Assembly (NCBI GenBank): GCA_013205525.1
Contig: JABMMR010000344.1
Location: forward strand, 1-5,939
Origin: Burkholderiales bacterium
Lineage (GTDB): Bacteria > Pseudomonadota > Gammaproteobacteria > Burkholderiales > Burkholderiaceae_C
Length of the DNA stretch: 5,939 nt
Reading direction: 5' to 3'
In this document: positions 1 through 5,939 of the stretch, piece after piece
Layout: each line of letters starts with the position of its first letter
How positions within the stretch are numbered: position 1 is the stretch's first letter
Notes under the pieces: generated by a model
Database searches by the model: none
What the model was told of the DNA's origin: nothing
What the model saw: only the letters and a program-made list of their open reading frames with translations
Position numbers and translations under genes: made by a program

Positions 1-11
1 AATTGTAACGG

Positions 12-43
12 AAAAAATGAGCCTTTTAAAACTCTCTTGCTCA
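12..43 (-). terminator. Candidate Rho-independent terminator overlapping the lon stop codon
   Basis: On the minus strand TGAGC (43-39, containing the lon TGA stop) is followed by a 16-nt loop and then by its complement GCTCA (22-18). Six T residues come directly after it (17-12). A stem followed at once by a U-tract is the layout of an intrinsic terminator. The stem is only 5 bp, with three G-C pairs, and the loop is large, so termination may be weak. It lies where the end of the tig-clpP-clpX-lon transcript would be expected. Only 11 bases of the window remain beyond the T-run, so a stronger terminator further downstream cannot be excluded. Confidence 0.5.
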
Positions 44-2458
44 ATGTTTGACAGCCACCGTCACCACTTCAGCCACAGGGGGAGTTGCTACAACTTCAGC
101 TTCCTCTATGGGCAATGGAGTGGGTACGCGTTCAAGTGCAATTTCAAGCACTTTGTCGATCCAACGAACCGCAATGATCTCCAGATTGGCTTTGACGTTG
201 TCGGGAATTTCTTGCAAATCTTTGACGTTTTGCTCTGGAATCAAAACCGTTTTGATGCCGCCGCGCAAAGCCGCCAACAATTTTTCTTTCAATCCGCCAA
301 TCTCGGTGACTTCGCCGCGCAAGGTGATTTCACCCGTCATGGCGACATCGCTGCGCACAGGTATACCTGTGAGCGCAGACACGATAGACAAAGTAATAGC
401 CGCACCCGCGCTTGGGCCATCCTTGGGTGTCGCGCCATCGGGCACATGCACGTGAATGTCGGACTTCTCAAACACATCGCTGCGAATACCTAAGCTGGAC
501 GCGCGACTGCGCACCACCGTGCGTGCTGCCTCAACAGACTCTTTCATCACATCGCCCAAAGAACCGGTGCGGGTGATGTTGCCTTTGCCAGGAATGATGG
601 CCGCTTCGATGGTGAGCAAATCGCCGCCCACCTCGGTCCATGCCAAACCCACCACTTGACCCACTTGGTTTTGCTTTTCAGCGCGGCCATAGGTGTATTT
701 GCGAACACTCAGGAAATCGTTCAAATTATCTTCATTGACAATCACCATGGGTTGCATGGTTTTAAGCAACAAAGCCTTCACCACCTTGCGGCAAATTTTA
801 GAAATTTCCCGCTCTAGCGAGCGCACACCAGCCTCACGGGTGTAATAGCGAACAATATCGCGAACAGCCGACTCTTCAATGCGTAACTCTTCTTCCTTGA
901 TGCCGTTGTTTTTCAACTGCTTAGGGATAAGGTAGCGGGTCGCAATATTGATTTTTTCATCTTCGGTGTAACCCGACAAACGAATCACTTCCATGCGGTC
1001 TAGCAGCGCCGGTGGAATATTCATCGAGTTGGAGGTGGCAACAAACATCACGTCGCTAAGGTCGAAATCAACCTCGACATAGTGATCGTTGAAGGTGTTG
1101 TTTTGCTCGGGGTCGAGTACCTCAAGCAATGCGCTAGACGGGTCACCACGGAAGTCTGAGCCCAGTTTGTCGATCTCGTCGAGCAGGAACAAAGGATTGC
1201 GGGTATTCACCTTGGCGAGGTTTTGCAACACCTTGCCTGGCAAAGCACCAATATAGGTACGTCTATGCCCGCGAATTTCAGCCTCGTCACGCATACCCCC
1301 CAAGGCCATGCGCACATATTTGCGACCCGTGGCCTTGGCAATGGATTGACCCAAAGATGTTTTGCCCACGCCGGGTGGGCCCACCAAACACAAAATGGGG
1401 GCTTTGACTTTGTCGACACGTTGTTGCACCGCCAAATATTCCAAGATACGGTCTTTGACTTTCTCTAGGCCGTAATGGTCTTCATTGAGCACGGCTTCGG
1501 CATTCATCAAGTCGTGTTTGATCTTGGTGCGTTTGCTCCAAGGCAAACCCACCAAGACATCGATGTAATTGCGCACCACGGTTGCTTCAGCCGACATGGG
1601 TGACATGAGTTTGAGTTTTTTGAGTTCGCTGTCGGCTTTCTTGCGTGCCTCAGTAGACATGCGAGCCGCTTTGATCTTTTTCTCGATCTCTTCGATGTCT
1701 GCGCCCTCTTCGCCTTCGCCAAGCTCTTTTTGGATGGCTTTGACTTGCTCGTTCAAATAAAAATCGCGCTGGTTTTTTTCCATTTGGCGCTTGACGCGAC
1801 CACGGATGCGCTTGTCGACATTCAAGATGTCGACTTCACGCTCGAGCTGGGTGTAGAGGTTGTCCAAACGCTCTTTGATCTGCGGCAAATCAAGAACGGC
1901 CTGCTTGTTCTCAAGCTTCAAAGGCAGGTGGGCGGCAATCGTGTCGGCCAAGCGTCCCGCGTCGTCGATGCTGGAAATCGAGGTGAGAATTTCAGGCGGT
2001 ATTTTTTTGTTGAGCTTGACGTATTGGTCGAACTGCTGCATGACAGCTCGACGCAAGGCCTCTATTTCTGTGTCTTGGTCGCCCACTTCGGCGGGCAGCA
2101 CAGGCGTGAGGGTGCAGACAAAGTGAGACGGGCCGTCTTCGATTTTGTTGACCATGGCACGTTGCTGGCCTTCAACCAACACTTTGACCGTGCCATCAGG
2201 TAATTTGAGCATTTGCAAGATGGTGGACACACAGCCCACCTCGAACATGTCGGTGACCAGAGGTTCATCTTTGGCAGCCGCTTTTTGGGCCACCAGCATG
2301 ATGCTGCGGTCTGAGGCCATGGCGGTTTCCAACGCTTTGATGCTCTTGGGCCGACCCACAAACAAAGGAATAACCATGTGGGGGAAGACCACCACATCGC
2401 GCAAAGGCAGCAAAGGCAACTCAATGACGGTGGCGGGTAACGGGGTTTGTCCTGACAT
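41..2458 (-). CDS. lon: ATP-dependent Lon protease (endopeptidase La), 805 aa
   Basis: Lon is a cytoplasmic AAA+ serine protease that forms a hexamer. It degrades misfolded and short-lived regulatory proteins using ATP. The N-terminal substrate-binding domain opens with [20 protein letters not shown] (about residues 14-33) and runs to about 205. A charged helical linker follows. The AAA+ module carries Walker A GPPGVGKT (360-367) and Walker B FLLDEID (424-430). The C-terminal protease domain has the Ser-Lys dyad: Ser683 in PKDGPSAG and Lys726 in GGLKEK, 43 residues apart as in E. coli. The start chosen is ATG at 2458 (MSGQTPLP), with a weak GGA ribosome-binding site 9 nt upstream. The frame stays open upstream, but that part overlaps clpX in another frame and has no Lon similarity. 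The length is normal (E. coli 784 aa), with a short Pro/Val/Glu-rich tail at residues 780-805. It lies 49 nt after clpX, behind a possible attenuator hairpin. No frame break is seen. Confidence 0.97.
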   Translation of the reverse strand: MSGQTPLPATVIELPLLPLRDVVVFPHMVIPLFVGRPKSIKALETAMASDRSIMLVAQKAAAKDEPLVTDMFEVGCVSTILQMLKLPDGTVKVLVEGQQRAMVNKIEDGPSHFVCTLTPVLPAEVGDQDTEIEALRRAVMQQFDQYVKLNKKIPPEILTSISSIDDAGRLADTIAAHLPLKLENKQAVLDLPQIKERLDNLYTQLEREVDILNVDKRIRGRVKRQMEKNQRDFYLNEQVKAIQKELGEGEEGADIEEIEKKIKAARMSTEARKKADSELKKLKLMSPMSAEATVVRNYIDVLVGLPWSKRTKIKHDLMNAEAVLNEDHYGLEKVKDRILEYLAVQQRVDKVKAPILCLVGPPGVGKTSLGQSIAKATGRKYVRMALGGMRDEAEIRGHRRTYIGALPGKVLQNLAKVNTRNPLFLLDEIDKLGSDFRGDPSSALLEVLDPEQNNTFNDHYVEVDFDLSDVMFVATSNSMNIPPALLDRMEVIRLSGYTEDEKINIATRYLIPKQLKNNGIKEEELRIEESAVRDIVRYYTREAGVRSLEREISKICRKVVKALLLKTMQPMVIVNEDNLNDFLSVRKYTYGRAEKQNQVGQVVGLAWTEVGGDLLTIEAAIIPGKGNITRTGSLGDVMKESVEAARTVVRSRASSLGIRSDVFEKSDIHVHVPDGATPKDGPSAGAAITLSIVSALTGIPVRSDVAMTGEITLRGEVTEIGGLKEKLLAALRGGIKTVLIPEQNVKDLQEIPDNVKANLEIIAVRWIDKVLEIALERVPTPLPIEEAEVVATPPVAEVVTVAVKH

Positions 2459-2477
2459 GGTCAAACATCCAATCTGC

Positions 2478-2499
2478 AAAAAATCAACCCAAGGGTTGA
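2478..2499 (-). terminator. Hairpin plus U6 tract between clpX and lon: candidate attenuator or partial terminator
   Basis: On the minus strand TCAACCC (2499-2493) and GGGTTGA (2490-2484) form a perfect 7-bp inverted repeat separated by TT. In RNA the C-UU-G core can form a compact CUUG tetraloop. Six T residues follow directly (2483-2478). This has the form of a small intrinsic terminator, placed 9 nt after the clpX stop codon and 19 nt before the lon start. A short stem like this may allow readthrough, giving less lon than clpX message, or may stabilise the clpX 3' end. No convincing sigma-70 or sigma-32 promoter for lon is visible in the remaining spacer. Function is inferred from structure only. 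Confidence 0.5.
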
Positions 2500-2507
2500 C
2501 AGGATAT

Positions 2508-3774
2508 TCAGGCCTTTTTGGCTGCCTCGCGGTAGACCAATAAAGGGGGTTTGTTTTCTTCGATGGTGGATTCCTCCACCACCACTTTCTCAACATTGCT
2601 GCTATTGGGCAATTCAAACATGGTGTCAATCAGCGATTGTTCAAGAATAGACCGCAATCCGCGTGCGCCAGTTTTTCGGACCAAGGCTTTTTTGGCAATC
2701 GCCTTGAGTGCAGAGGGGCGTATTTCTAGCTCAACGCCCTCCATTCCAAACAGTTTGTTGTATTGCTTAACCAAAGCATTTTTCGGCTCGGTGAGGATTT
2801 GCATGAGCGCATCCTCGCTCAGTTCACTGAGTGTGGCGACCACGGGCAAGCGCCCCACCAACTCGGGGATCAGACCAAATTTAATCAAATCTTCGGGTTC
2901 TACTTGTCCAAACATATCGGACAGACTGCGTTCTTCTTTAGTTTTCACCACTGCGCTAAAGCCAATACCTGAACGTTCTGTACGGTTTTCAATGACTTTT
3001 TCCAAGCCAGCAAACGCGCCGCCACAAATAAACAAAATATTGGTGGTGTCAACCTGAAGAAAGTCTTGGTTGGGGTGCTTGCGTCCACCTTGGGGGGGGA
3101 CGCTGGCCATGGTGCCCTCGATCAACTTCAGCAAAGCCTGCTGAACGCCCTCGCCGGAGACATCGCGGGTGATGGAAGGGTTGTCCGATTTACGGGAAAT
3201 TTTGTCTATTTCGTCGATGTAGACAATGCCGCGCTGGGCCCGTTCGACATCGTAATTGCAGTTTTGCAGCAACTTTTGAATGATGTTTTCTACATCTTCA
3301 CCCACATAACCCGCTTCGGTGAGGGTGGTGGCGTCCGACATCACAAACGGAACATTGAGCATGCGGGCCAAGGTTTGCGCCAACAAGGTTTTGCCCGAGC
3401 CGGTGGGGCCGATTAATAAAATGTTTGACTTGGTCAGCTCAACCTCGTCTTTTTTTGCGGTTTCTTTGTGCTGAAGGCGCTTGTAATGGTTGTAGACCGC
3501 AACGGCCAAGGCTCGCTTGGCGGGTTCTTGGCCAATAACGTAATTGTCGAGGTTGGTTTTGATTTCCAGCGGAGTCGGTAAATCGCCTCGCCCTTCGCGC
3601 AAAGACGTCTCGGCGGGCAACTCGTCGCGGATGATGTCATTGCATAAATCTATGCATTCATCGCAGATAAACACAGAGGGACCGGCAATGAGTTTTTTGA
3701 CCTCATGCTGGCCTTTTGCCGCAAAAAGAGCAGTAAAGCGTTTTTTCGCTGGAAGTTCCTTTTTTGTCGGCCAT
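2508..3774 (-). CDS. clpX: ClpX, ATP-binding unfoldase subunit of the ClpXP protease; one-base frameshift near the 5' end
   Basis: ClpX is a hexameric AAA+ unfoldase that recognises tagged substrates such as ssrA-tagged proteins, unfolds them and threads them into ClpP. Correcting one extra base gives 421 aa, the normal family length. The N-terminal zinc-binding domain has ligands Cys15, Cys18, Cys37 and Cys40. In corrected numbering, Walker A GPTGSGKT is 122-129, pore-1 loop GYVG 155-158, Walker B IVYIDEID 183-190, RKH pore loop 231-233, ClpP-docking IGF loop 270-272, and sensor-2 GARGLR 369-374. The start is ATG at 3774 ([20 protein letters not shown]) behind a modest, closely spaced AAGAG. 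As written, this frame stops at TGA 3705-3703, and the rest continues in the +1 frame from about Gln22. The gene lies 94 nt after clpP; that spacer has no clear promoter or terminator. Identity is certain; whether the gene is intact in the organism is not. Confidence 0.93.
3703..3720 (-). other. clpX: Frameshift site in clpX: one extra G, then premature TGA
   Basis: The minus strand reads GGC AAA AGG CCA GCA TGA from 3720 to 3703. ClpX proteins have Gly-Lys-Ser-Gln-His-Glu-Val here. Removing one G at 3712-3713 gives GGC AAA AGC CAG CAT GAG, which is exactly G-K-S-Q-H-E. The break is tightly placed, because CSFCGK is read correctly before it in the ATG frame and QHEV after it in the +1 frame. 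It does not fit a prfB-type programmed shift: the stop lies three codons after the break rather than at it, and no CUU-UGA is present. Sequencing or assembly error is the simplest explanation, with a genuine mutation as the alternative. Confidence 0.85.
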
Positions 3775-3868
3775 TCGCTCTTATGTCTTAGGTGGAAGTT
3801 TCAATGATACTCAAATCCAACGCCGCTTCTGGAAACAGGTTTTTCACCTCGCTTGGGCGCAGCCGACA

Positions 3869-4477
3869 TCAGGGCCGCTTGGCAATCACATCATCAACCA
3901 AACCATAGGCTTTGGCTTCGTCAGCAGTGAGGTAATAGTCGCGCTCTGTATCAAGCTCGATGCGCGACAAGGGCTGTCCGGTGTTCTCGGCCAACAACTG
4001 GTTTAAACGCTCGCGGGTTTTTAAAATTTCACGCGCCGCAATTTCAATTTCAGTGGCCTGACCTTGCGTACCACCCAAAGGTTGGTGAATCATGACCTTG
4101 GAGTTGGGCAATGAAAAACGTTTGCCCTTGGCGCCTGCGGCCAACAAAAAAGCGCCCATGCTGGCGGCCATGCCAATGCACAAGGTTGAAATGGCTGGCT
4201 TGATGAAATTCATGGTGTCGTAAATCGCCATGCCCGCGCTCACCGAGCCGCCAGGAGAATTGATGTACAGAGAAATCTCCTTGTCAGGATTCTCACTCTC
4301 CAAAAACAGCAATTGCGCCACAATCAAGTTAGCCGTGTAGTCATTGACGGGGCCTACCAAGAAAATGACGCGTTCGCGCAAAAGACGCGAATAAATGTCG
4401 TATGCACGCTCGCCTCGACCGCTTGTCTCAATGACGACGGGGACCATGCCCAAAGCTTGTATGTCTGATGCACTCAT
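3869..4477 (-). CDS. clpP: ATP-dependent Clp protease proteolytic subunit ClpP, 202 aa
   Basis: ClpP is a cytoplasmic serine peptidase of 14 subunits arranged as two stacked heptameric rings. It degrades polypeptides fed in by ClpX, and by ClpA where present. The Ser-His-Asp triad is visible: Ser106 in GMAASMGAF, His131 in VMIHQPLGG and Asp180 in TERDYYL, each 5 less than in the E. coli precursor. The oxyanion-region sequence [15 protein letters not shown] is present. The length matches the family (E. coli 207 aa). The start chosen is ATG at 4477 ([17 protein letters not shown]), because a strong GGGAG lies 7 nt upstream. A TTG at 4501 would add eight residues and overlap the tig stop, but it has no such support. 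The first residues are probably a short propeptide removed by self-cleavage, as in E. coli. The gene follows tig by 20 nt, so co-transcription is very likely. Confidence 0.97.
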   Translation of the reverse strand: MSASDIQALGMVPVVIETSGRGERAYDIYSRLLRERVIFLVGPVNDYTANLIVAQLLFLESENPDKEISLYINSPGGSVSAGMAIYDTMNFIKPAISTLCIGMAASMGAFLLAAGAKGKRFSLPNSKVMIHQPLGGTQGQATEIEIAAREILKTRERLNQLLAENTGQPLSRIELDTERDYYLTADEAKAYGLVDDVIAKRP

Positions 4478-4484
4478 TGTGTTT

Positions 4485-4489
4485 CTCCC
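4485..4489 (-). promoter_or_regulatory. Ribosome-binding site that fixes the clpP start
   Basis: GGGAG on the minus strand lies 7 nt before the ATG at 4477, in the 20-nt spacer between tig and clpP. It is the strongest Shine-Dalgarno match near this gene. It lies downstream of the alternative TTG at 4501, so it can only serve the ATG. Confidence 0.8.
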
Positions 4490-4497
4490 GCCTGAAC

Positions 4498-5811
4498 TCA
4501 AGCCTGTTGTCCCATTAATTCATCAAAGCTGATGGCCTTTTCGGTGACTTTCGCCAACGACAGTACGTAATTGGTGACGTTTTGCTCAATCACAATGCCC
4601 TCCACCTCGGCCATGCGGCTATTGTCACTGTAATACCAACGCTGAACTTCGGCGGGTTTTTCATAACTGGCGGAGAGTTCTTCCACATGCGCTTTGATTT
4701 GGTCGGGCGTGGCTTGCAAGCTTTGCTGACGCACCAACTCAGAGACCACCAAGCCCATGCGCACGCGGCGCTCGGCCTGCGGCTTGAAGACATCTTCGGG
4801 AATGGGCGCTTTGTCGGCGTCTTTGATGCCGCGCTGCTTAAGTTCTTCACGAGCGCCTTGCACCATGCGATCGAGTTCGGCTTGCACGATCGATTGGGGT
4901 AAATCGAGTTCGGCGTGAGCCACCAAGGCATCAAGTGCAGCTTGTTTGTTGCGACCCAGTAAACGGAACTTAACCTCTCGCTCTAAATTGCCGCGAATAT
5001 CGGCCCGTAAACCCGCCACAGTGGAGTCAACTGCGCCCAAAGACTTGGCCAACTCGTCTGTCACTTCTGGCAAATGGCTGGCTTCGAGTTTCTTCAAAGT
5101 CACCATAAAGTCGGCGGTTTTACCGGCGACTTCACGACCTTGGTAATTGTCTGGGAATGCCAAGGGGAAGGTTTTGCTCTCGCCCACCTTCATGCCTTTG
5201 ACAGCGCCTTCAAACTCTTGAAGCATTTGTCCTTCACCAACCACAAACTGGAAGTCTTGGGCGCGACCGCCATCAAAAGGTTCGCCATCGATCTTGCCTT
5301 CGAAGTCGACGCTCACGCGGTCGTCGGTTTCAGCAGAAGACTCTAAAGAGCGCTGGGCATAAGTGCGGCGTTGCTTGCGCAAAATTTCAACGGTTTTGTC
5401 GATGGCTTCATCGCTGACCTCGGCATGCAGTTTGTCAATGGCTACTTGCGCCAAGTCTTGCATCTTGACTTCCGGATAGACCTCAAAAATCGCATCAAAC
5501 GCCATTTCTCCCTCAGGAGACTGCTCTTTTTCGCTGATGCGGGGTTGGCCGGCCACGCGCAACTTTGCTTCTATGGCCGCTGTATTGAAGGCTTCGCCCA
5601 CTTTGTCGTTCATCACTTCGTAATGCACCGAGTAACCATAGCGCTGTGCCACGATGTTCATGGGCACTTTGCCAGGGCGGAAGCCATCGATCTTTACTTT
5701 ATGCGCCAACTTTTTCAGTCGCGAATTCACTTCATTTTGGATGATGGTAGTGGGCAAAGTTAAAGTGATTTTGCGTTCCAACTTTTCCAAAATTTCAACA
5801 TTCACGGTCAT
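4498..5811 (-). CDS. tig: Trigger factor, ribosome-associated chaperone and peptidyl-prolyl isomerase, 437 aa
   Basis: Trigger factor docks near the ribosomal exit tunnel, shelters nascent chains and catalyses cis-trans isomerisation of prolyl bonds. Three family domains are visible. The N-terminal ribosome-binding domain (about 1-115) carries the signature GFRPGKVP at 43-50, followed by MNIVAQRYG. An FKBP-type isomerase domain (about 162-245) contains [15 protein letters not shown] and GMKVGES. The C-terminal helical chaperone domain (about 250-437) contains [14 protein letters not shown]. The length is typical (E. coli 432 aa). The start is ATG at 5811 with GGAG (5822-5819) 7 nt upstream. 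It ends at TGA 4500-4498, 20 nt before clpP. The 49-nt spacer to the tRNA gene upstream holds no convincing promoter or terminator, so tig may be transcribed from a promoter upstream of the tRNA. No frame break or missing motif is seen. Confidence 0.97.
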   Translation of the reverse strand: MTVNVEILEKLERKITLTLPTTIIQNEVNSRLKKLAHKVKIDGFRPGKVPMNIVAQRYGYSVHYEVMNDKVGEAFNTAAIEAKLRVAGQPRISEKEQSPEGEMAFDAIFEVYPEVKMQDLAQVAIDKLHAEVSDEAIDKTVEILRKQRRTYAQRSLESSAETDDRVSVDFEGKIDGEPFDGGRAQDFQFVVGEGQMLQEFEGAVKGMKVGESKTFPLAFPDNYQGREVAGKTADFMVTLKKLEASHLPEVTDELAKSLGAVDSTVAGLRADIRGNLEREVKFRLLGRNKQAALDALVAHAELDLPQSIVQAELDRMVQGAREELKQRGIKDADKAPIPEDVFKPQAERRVRMGLVVSELVRQQSLQATPDQIKAHVEELSASYEKPAEVQRWYYSDNSRMAEVEGIVIEQNVTNYVLSLAKVTEKAISFDELMGQQA

Positions 5812-5860
5812 GAGTTTTCTCCATCTCTAAACTGAAAAGCGCAGGGCTTGGGACATTCTT

Positions 5861-5939
5861 TGGTGCGCGGGGGGGGACTCGAACCCCCACAGTATTGCTA
5901 CCGTCAGGACCTAAACCTGGTGCGTCTACCAATTTCGCC
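5861..5939 (-). tRNA. tRNA-Leu, anticodon UAG, 5' end cut by the window edge
   Basis: The minus strand from 5939 reads G9 onward of a class II leucine tRNA. The D-stem is GCG/CGC. The anticodon stem-loop is CCAGG-UUUAGGU-CCUGA, giving anticodon UAG (5913-5911), which decodes CUN leucine codons. The long variable arm is CGGUA-GCAA-UACUG. The T-arm is GGGGG-UUCGAGU-CCCCC, followed by the acceptor 3' strand CCCGCGC, discriminator A and an encoded CCA (5863-5861). The missing 8 nt should contain the 5' acceptor strand, predicted to be GCGCGGG. The first anticodon-stem pair is C27-A43, a mismatch. No other tRNA is visible in the 49-nt spacer before tig. Amino-acid identity rests on the anticodon, the A discriminator and the long variable arm. 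Confidence 0.93.

Noticed and set aside
2496..2524. A perfect TTGACA on the plus strand in the clpX-lon spacer as a possible sigma-70 -35 box.
   Set aside because: No -10-like hexamer occurs at 16-18 nt spacing, it points against every gene in the window, and it overlaps the arm of the inverted repeat.
2540..2560. CCCCCTTTAT on the minus strand inside clpX as a sigma-32 -10 element for lon.
   Set aside because: It encodes the conserved PPLLVY end of ClpX, and no suitable CTTGAA-like -35 lies at the right distance.
2459..2629. A 57-codon upstream extension of the lon reading frame.
   Set aside because: It overlaps the 3' end of clpX in another frame, has no Lon-like sequence, and the family N-terminus begins at MSGQTPLP (2458).
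2551..3057. A 168-codon open frame on the plus strand antisense to clpX, and similar long plus-strand frames inside lon (17-493, 1730-2203) and tig (5371-5763).
   Set aside because: They lie wholly opposite clear, conserved genes. None shows a recognisable domain, and such open antisense frames follow from the codon use of the real genes.
3775..3806. TTGAAA followed by TAAGAG on the minus strand as a clpX promoter.
   Set aside because: The -10 match is poor, the spacing of about 15 nt is short, and the second element overlaps the ribosome-binding site region.
3837..3849. Small inverted repeat AGGT/ACCT in the clpP-clpX spacer as a terminator.
   Set aside because: The stem is 4 bp with no U-tract on the minus strand, within what chance would give.
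4478..4501. An earlier TTG start for clpP adding eight residues.
   Set aside because: The GGGAG ribosome-binding site lies downstream of the TTG and is well spaced for the ATG at 4477. The added residues do not resemble ClpP.
5836..5848. AAGC/GCTT inverted repeat between the tRNA and tig as a terminator.
   Set aside because: The stem is 4 bp, followed by only two further T residues, so it is too weak to call.
5861..5939. The tRNA-Leu 3' end as an integration site for a mobile element.
   Set aside because: No integrase, direct repeat of the tRNA end, or foreign-looking sequence is present; tig follows directly.

Overview
The window holds a conserved bacterial protein quality-control cluster, read entirely on the minus strand. 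In transcription order it is tRNA-Leu(UAG) (cut by the right edge), tig (trigger factor), clpP, clpX and lon. The protein sequences and the gene order point to a Gram-negative proteobacterium. The ClpX, Lon and ClpP N-termini look to me like Betaproteobacteria, order Burkholderiales, probably Comamonadaceae. That placement is from memory of the family, not from a search.

Layout from right to left. 5861-5939 is the tRNA-Leu gene with an encoded CCA; its first 8 nt lie outside the window. A 49-nt spacer leads to tig (5811-4498). A 20-nt spacer leads to clpP (4477-3869), and a 94-nt spacer to clpX (3774-2508). A 49-nt spacer with a small hairpin and U-tract leads to lon (2458-41). A second hairpin plus U-tract overlaps the lon stop codon (43-12) and probably ends the operon. 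No stretch longer than 100 nt lacks a gene.

The genes cover a nascent chain's life from folding to destruction. Trigger factor binds at the ribosomal exit tunnel. ClpX unfolds tagged or damaged proteins and feeds them to the ClpP barrel. Lon is a separate single-chain AAA+ protease for misfolded and regulatory proteins.

The one real anomaly is in clpX. The conserved N-terminal zinc-finger segment and the rest of the protein lie in different frames, separated by one extra base at about 3712-3713, so the ATG-initiated frame stops after 23 codons. Everything downstream, including a C8 tract, is intact. This is either a sequencing or assembly error, or a real lesion that would leave only a truncated ClpX. 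I found no evidence of a previously undescribed system; the window is otherwise core housekeeping sequence.
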